NCBI RefSeq assembly: GCF_037392515.1
Contig: NC_090288.1
Location: 55,723,673-55,787,672, forward strand
Direction: 5' to 3'
From: Haliotis asinina
Lineage: Eukaryota > Mollusca > Gastropoda > Lepetellida > Haliotidae
Length of the DNA stretch: 64,000 nt
The position numbers and the translations under genes are program-made. The notes under the pieces were generated by a model. That model was not told the origin of the DNA and ran no database searches. It saw only the letters and a list, made by a program, of their open reading frames with translations. Positions 58,866 to 64,000 of this stretch are shown here, piece by piece. Each line of letters opens with the position of its first letter. Positions within the stretch are counted from its first letter, which is position 1.

Positions 58866-59734
58866 TTGCCTGAATCAAGGTAATCCTTTGACAGTAAGTA
58901 AGGAGGGTTATTTGTTTCATGTGACTTCTGTGGCTGTACTGAACATTTTCACAATATGGGTTATGCTTTATGTAATTGTAAGACTACTTATATGTATCAT
59001 TAGATACTTAACAGTTTTACCAGTGTGACATATGTTGCATTTGACCACTTTCTAAATGGCATCGTGTAGTCACAGTTTCACCATAGACAAAGACACCATA
59101 CATAGCTGTGACCATCACAATTGATTGATCAACAAACTGGCCACATTTGACATGGAATTGGTGTGAGTAGCTGTCTGAATTTAGCCCCATTTACATTGTT
59201 TGTTGAAAGGGTTTTAGTTGTCACATCCGTCCTGTTTCCTCCAATGGGAACCTGGCATGACAATATAAAGCAATGTCCTATGGCACAGTATTATTTGGGA
59301 ATTAAGTAATTTCATGTTTGCATTTATTTCATAATTTACAATATATATTTGTGGAAGTTTGGACTGTAGGCATCATGAATGGTATCTCTTGAACTGGAGG
59401 TGGAGACTGCAGATAAGAAATAATGTAAACACATTTTAGTTGGCTCATTTTCCATTAATAATGACTAAAGTTCATTACTGCAATTGATTGATAACTGTTG
59501 CCCAGGGAAACTGACCCCTTGGAAAGGGGACATGGATTGTTTAAGGTGCTGCAATTCTCGGTGCACGGTTATGTCCCTTTGGCATGCAAGGAACCTAAGA
59601 TTTAGGGTTTGATTCCTGGTTCACTTTGTCATGTTTCAAGGTTTGAAAGCAACTGAACTATGTGGATTAACATCATGAAGTTAATGTATATTATCAGTCT
59701 GTGATGAAAAAATCCTGTCTCTTCATTTCTATAC

Positions 59735-59862
59735 ACATGAGAACGACGACCCATGTTCGATTCTCACATGGGTACAGTTTGTGAAGCCCATTTCTGGTGT
59801 TCCCCCACCGTGATATTACTGGAATATTGCTAAGGCACCATAGAACTAAACTCTCAATGACT
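59735..59862 (+). repeat. SINE family A copy, head truncated
   Basis: Contains the box B area GTTCGATTCTCACATGGGTA, the body TGTGAAGCCCATTTCTGGTG and the tail ATTACTGGAATATTGCTAAG. The tRNA-like 5' part is missing or too worn to see. A second tRNA-like head with GTTTGATTCCTGGTT lies shortly upstream (about 59,545-59,635). Confidence 0.7.
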
Positions 59863-60789
59863 GTATACGTAAGTGTTGATGTATTGACTTCCACTAACAT
59901 ATCTTACTGCACTGATAGAAGTTTGATGACCTGCTTACACCTAAACTCATAGACTGCTGATTTCCCATTTTCACAGTTTGGTTGGACCTTTAGCATACTG
60001 AATTGTTTTTACACTTCTTGAAAACATTTGCTTGCTGGATAATTTGTTAAGCATGTGATACTATCAATCAAAATATGTCATGTGTTCTGACTTAAAAGCT
60101 ATGGTAAGGATGCGCCTTTGCTGAATATAGGCATGAAAATGGACTGTTTCCTGAGCAACAGTTGTTGCAACAATTGCCTTGCGAAATAGAACTATTGTTG
60201 TGACACACACTGCATGGGTTGATTTACTTCAGTTGTTTTTATTAAAATACCTCAAAAACAATTTTTCAGTTGTTTGATTGATCTATACATTGATGTTCAG
60301 ATCAAAATTAGACTTTATAAGACTACAACACTCTTCACTGTCATCATTCATCAGCAAAAATAACAGTGCTAGTAATCATGGGGATTGGCTTTGTGGGTTA
60401 TGATAATGAAATGTTTAGGCCGGCAACCTGACTTATTAGTGAGGAAGTGACTAAGCAAAGCACCCTGATTATATTTGAATGCTAATCTTCTTTTCTCACA
60501 AAGTAATATAGCCATTGAAAACATTGTTTCTAGCATAGGACACTTGTGACAGTCAGGTTCTGCTATTCACACAGAAGGTTGACAGTAATCAGTTGAAGAT
60601 TGATAGTGGCTTGCTGTTGTACTGTAGGCTGTGGTATTGATCTCAGCCAGCATTCCTCTCTGTGTCAATACCACATATACTTGTCAGATTGTCTTGATAT
60701 CAATGGTAACATGTGTAGACAATCACACCATCAGCATACCATGATTGTGGATTTTGGAATATTCAGCAGTAGAATTGTTTTTGATGTGT

Positions 60790-60905
60790 GAAGCGATGGT
60801 ACTGCTGGGTTAGAGGTGATCATTTGCCACACCAAAAACTCAGGTTCAGTCTATATGTTCCAGGACATGATACTGCTTGAATATTGCTAAAAGAGCAAAA
60901 ACATA
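60790..60905 (+). repeat. Worn SINE family A copy
   Basis: Keeps GTACTGCTGGGTTAGAGGTG, CAGGTTCAGTCTATATG and TGAATATTGCTAAAAG in family order, with many differences. Confidence 0.5.
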
Positions 60906-61099
60906 TTCATGTTTTGCCGAAAATAGTCATGATATTCATTTAAGCCTTGAAAAGGATCCTACTATGAGGAATTTGCCTTGAAAAAGGCATGAATTTATTT
61001 TGAAAAACTATTTAACAAGTAAAAACTACTTTGCCAATATGTAAAACCTTTTCAGAACAGTGACATAGCTTATCAGTCCCACATCTGACCAAACTGGTG

Positions 61100-61497
61100 T
61101 TTATCAGTCTTTTATTGTCTGCCGCAGAACGGGGAACAATGTATTCAGCAGCGTCTACATCTGTCCGTCCTTATGTCCCAGTTAACGTGATATCTCCTGA
61201 ACTGTAGTACCCATTGACTTCAAATTTGGTGACAACCTACATTAGGGGATGACCTTATATTCAAGGTTACCTTGACTTTCTGACTACTTTCCAAGCTCTT
61301 GTTAACCTTTTGACAGCCTACATTGGGGGATTACACAGACATCAGTTGATATTGGTGACTTTGATCGTATATTCAATGTGACCACGACACTTTCTTCTCT
61401 TTTCAAACTTGCGCTAACGTGATATCTCATAAAACATGGCAACCAATGTTGACAGCCTTCATTAGATGATTATGCAGATACCAGTCATTTCATGCAT
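61100..61497 (+). repeat. Internally duplicated non-coding repeat next to the intact Tc1 copy
   Basis: AACGTGATATCTCCTGAACT with GACAACCTACATTAGGGGAT recurs as AACGTGATATCTCATAAAAC with GACAGCCTTCATTAGATGAT, and a third GACAGCCTACATTGGGGGAT lies between. Worn tandem copies of a repeat I cannot name; the Tc1 element inserted at its end. Confidence 0.6.
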
Positions 61498-61503
61498 CTT
61501 GTA

Positions 61504-62804
61504 CAGTGTTCCCAGAAATTATTGAGAAAATCTTTGTTTTTTTTCTAATGATGCTAAGATTGGAAAAAGGGCTTTCACTATGCACTAAACATACTAAATA
61601 AGGGAGACAACTCTTGAAGGCTAAGAAGGCAGCTCATTACGTCAAGAGTTATCTCCCTTGTCTGAGCAGACAGCTTCCTGTGTTGACATGGCAGAATTTA
61701 CAGCAAGAGAGAAAAGAAAGCTCATTCCAGATGATTTTGAAAGGGGTGAGGCTGATGCTAAAGTGTTAACTTGTAGACATGGTATTCCTCTGTCTACAGT
61801 ATACAGAACTTTGAAGAATATTCAAACAGGAACCGGGATAGAGCACAAAGCAGGGGCAGGCCGGCCTAGGAAATTCAGTGTTGTGGATCGCCGAAGACTT
61901 GGGCAGATTGTGAATAGGGGCAAATTGAAAAGTGTTGAGAACATCAGAAATGAAATGATTAGCAGAGGAAGTCCTCAGGTATGCAATGAAACAGTTAGGC
62001 AGGAATTACAGAGACTTAATTGGGTGAAAAAACGTGGAATTCCCTCGCCGTTGATGAAAGATGCACAAAAGGAAAAACATTTTAACTGGTGTCGGGCTCA
62101 TGAAAATCAAGATTGGGATAATGTTTTCTTTTCGGATGAAAGTTCTGTTTGGCTTTTCCCTAATTGTGTGAAAATTTGGACCAAAGATACTGTCAAACCT
62201 ATCTACCAGCGACCAAAACATAGCCCGAAGTTTCACATGTGGGGTGGCATATCGGCTCGCGGAGTGACGCCATTGTGTGTTTTCACGGGAAACTTGACAA
62301 AAGAAAGATACGTTGACATTCTAAATGGTCACCTTCTTCCGACAGCACAAACATTGTATTAAGATGATTGGATTTTCCAGCATGATAATGACCCAAAACA
62401 CACTGCGCGCTACACAGTGGCAACAGTGGTTGTCGGGCGAAAATGTTCAAGTTTTAGACTGGCCCAGTTACAGCCCAGACCTAAACCCAATTGAGAATGT
62501 GTGGGGAGTCATGAAGGACAGAATAAACCAAAAGGGACTGAGAAATATTGAAGATATGAAGGCCGAGGTGGTCCAATATTGGGATACCCTGTCACACGAT
62601 TACCTACAAACTTTGATGGGTAGTGTGCCTAGGCGTATTCAGGCATGCATTGCTGAGCAAGGAGGTCTAACAAAGTACTAAAACAAGACTGAGACTGTAA
62701 AAGGATGATGTTTTAACATGTTTATGTAAGTAAAACGCCAGAAGTTAATAAACGTAATGAGTTACATGACCCAACATGATTCTCAATAATTTCTGGGAAT
62801 ACTA
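61504..62804 (+). mobile_element. Tc1-type DNA transposon, nearly intact
   Basis: About 1.3 kb, bounded by inverted repeats sharing TTCCCAGAAATTATTGAGAA (left 61508 onward; right, as its complement, to 62800) and flanked by TA on both sides. It encodes a DDE transposase. The terminal-repeat core is shared with the element at 49,011-49,850, so they belong to one family of different age. Because it has few defects it is likely a fairly recent insertion. Confidence 0.92.
61688..62681 (+). pseudogene. Tc1-type transposase, one stop and one frameshift
   Basis: Starts MAEFTAREKRKLIPDDFERG with a paired helix-turn-helix region (ADAKVLTCRHGIPLSTVYRT) and the AT-hook-like GRPRKF. The first catalytic Asp is in NVFFSDESSVW, followed by FHMWGGISARG. 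After LPTAQTLY a TAA at 62360 interrupts the frame, and then DDWIFQHDNDPKHTAR carries the second Asp. A one-base shift near 62412 leads to LDWPSYSPDLNPIENVW with the catalytic Glu, and it ends QGGLTKY. The Asp-to-Glu spacing is about 35 residues across the shift, so the DD34E or DD35E class cannot be settled. The copy cannot make a full protein as it stands. Confidence 0.9.
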
Positions 62805-64000
62805 TATGTGACCATTTTCTTCACTAATTCATGACAAGGGAATTACACTACAAAGTACATTTATGAACAGTGATTCTTTCCCAAAATAAATACTAGCATT
62901 GACTTATTCTTGCTATGACTTTGAGGAGGTTGTACTCTTTAGATGTGGGTGGCCTTAATCTTTGCGAGCTAACCAAACAGAAAATAGCCATGGTTCGATT
63001 GAGGACTGTGTAGTTGTCATCTGTGTTGTAGCTTTATCAAGCCTTATTCAATGGCCCAGTGGTCTGAATTTCTGCAATTTTCTGTGCAAAGTTCACTTCC
63101 TTTGGCGTAACAGAAACCTTTAATAATTTGACTTGATGATGTTTTTAGGTTCCTAAGTTCAGTGGTTGAAGTCCGAAACCTGCATCTATTCAAGTTGACA
63201 GGTCTCTCTGTTAGAGGGGTTTTGTCACTCTGTAATGTACTGTCAGGAACAGGTCGGTTAGGTATGTGGTTTGTAGGGGGAGCAGCCAGCCATGGTACAA
63301 CTGAAGCAAACAAGCAAGCAAAATCTTCCATTACCCGAAACAAAAAAATAGCTGAACAGAAGGTCAGTGATAATAAAATGTCAAGTGAGCCTTCACAGAA
63401 TATATTTCACTATAATTAATGAGACGATCAATGACGATTTATTGCCTTTCATTGTCCTATCAGCTAATGTAGTAAAATATTGATTGGACTAACAGACTGA
63501 TCCTAGAGGTTGGCGTTGTAAAATAGATAATCGAGTTCCCGAAAGATGTGTCAGCATATGATATGTCAAACAGTAGAGACAGCTTGTTGTTTCCCATTTG
63601 GTTTGTGAAAGGGAGAGCAGATGTAGGCTTGTGCACATGGAATGCATGACAATGAAATTGATTCTGGATGTAGCTGCACGCACCTTGTTCATAAGACTCT
63701 CACATGCTTCACCTGTTGCACTACACTTGATCTCAGGTATCCTGGGGCCCCCTTTGCTGACAAAGGCAAAGGGTCAGTACTCAACTTATCCTTGTTTGCC
63801 AGTAATATGTATTTTCTGAACAAATTTCAAACACTGTGATCCTGATTGCATTACTTCAAATTGTCTAGCTAACTTAACTGAAATCTTCTCACTTGAATGC
63901 AAAAAAAATATTTACGTAACCCAGTCATGTGTCTTTGTTTTTTGCAGCGTTTCATATCTTATAGGTCTTGCCGAAGATGAAAACATCTGAATTGTGTGTC

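Larger units (their letters stand above)
46731..64000 (+). other. CADPS: CADPS intron 1 (partial, more than 17.2 kb)
   Basis: Starts with GTAAGT at 46731. I searched by eye for the next conserved CAPS segment (LDNPDEQAAQIRREL and on) and found none, so exon 2 lies downstream. The intron holds Tc1-type transposons, SINEs, foldback elements and a 29-bp minisatellite listed separately. The stretches 46,800-49,000, 50,200-51,700, 56,000-57,000 and 62,810-64,000 show nothing else I can name. Confidence 0.85.

Noticed and set aside
63945-64000. CADPS exon 2 after TTTTTTGCAG
   Set aside because: The following sequence reads RFISYRSCRR then a stop in the required phase and does not match the family.

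Overview
The window looks like nuclear DNA of a marine gastropod mollusc, and an abalone-like vetigastropod is my best guess. This rests on intron-rich animal genes and on two very abundant short interspersed repeat families whose shared tail (a TGAGTGAGTTTAG-type end after a CAATATTCCAGC block) I associate with abalone-type genomes. The species is an inference; the sequence itself only proves an animal. I found no retrovirus-like, LTR or viral element.

Layout. Positions 1 to about 18,200 hold no gene I can support. This stretch carries tRNA-headed SINE copies, two 5S-rRNA-like fragments, an 18-bp minisatellite, a 32-bp minisatellite with a CA microsatellite grown inside it, a 42-bp satellite inside an older decayed array, several foldback (MITE-like) elements and one strikingly paired 78-nt hairpin. 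From about 18,200 to 40,507, on the minus strand, lies an almost complete orthologue of KMT2E (MLL5, the UpSET/SET-9 family): 29 coding exons, about 1,801 residues, with an HCF-1-binding motif (DHNY), a PHD finger, a catalytically degenerate SET domain and a long disordered proline-rich tail. Its 3' UTR holds three Pumilio-type sites. From 40,508 to about 45,900 is the divergent 5' region shared with the next gene.

From 45,942 on the plus strand begins CADPS (CAPS), the calcium-dependent activator of dense-core-vesicle exocytosis. Only its first coding exon (263 codons, to 46,730) is here. The rest of the window, over 17 kb, is its first intron, and exon 2 must lie beyond 64,000. That intron holds three Tc1-type DNA transposons. 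Two share the same terminal repeats: one is nearly intact (61,504-62,804) and one is an old deletion derivative (49,011-49,850). The third (53,498-54,820) belongs to a different family. It also contains SINEs, MITEs and a 29-bp minisatellite.

The two genes are head to head and about 5.4 kb apart from start codon to start codon. One is a chromatin reader/scaffold and the other a secretion protein, so no shared pathway is implied; a shared promoter region is possible. All exon junctions of KMT2E were placed by GT/AG sites and reading-frame continuity. One junction (exon 17 to 18) needs an upstream alternative acceptor to keep frame and is the least certain.
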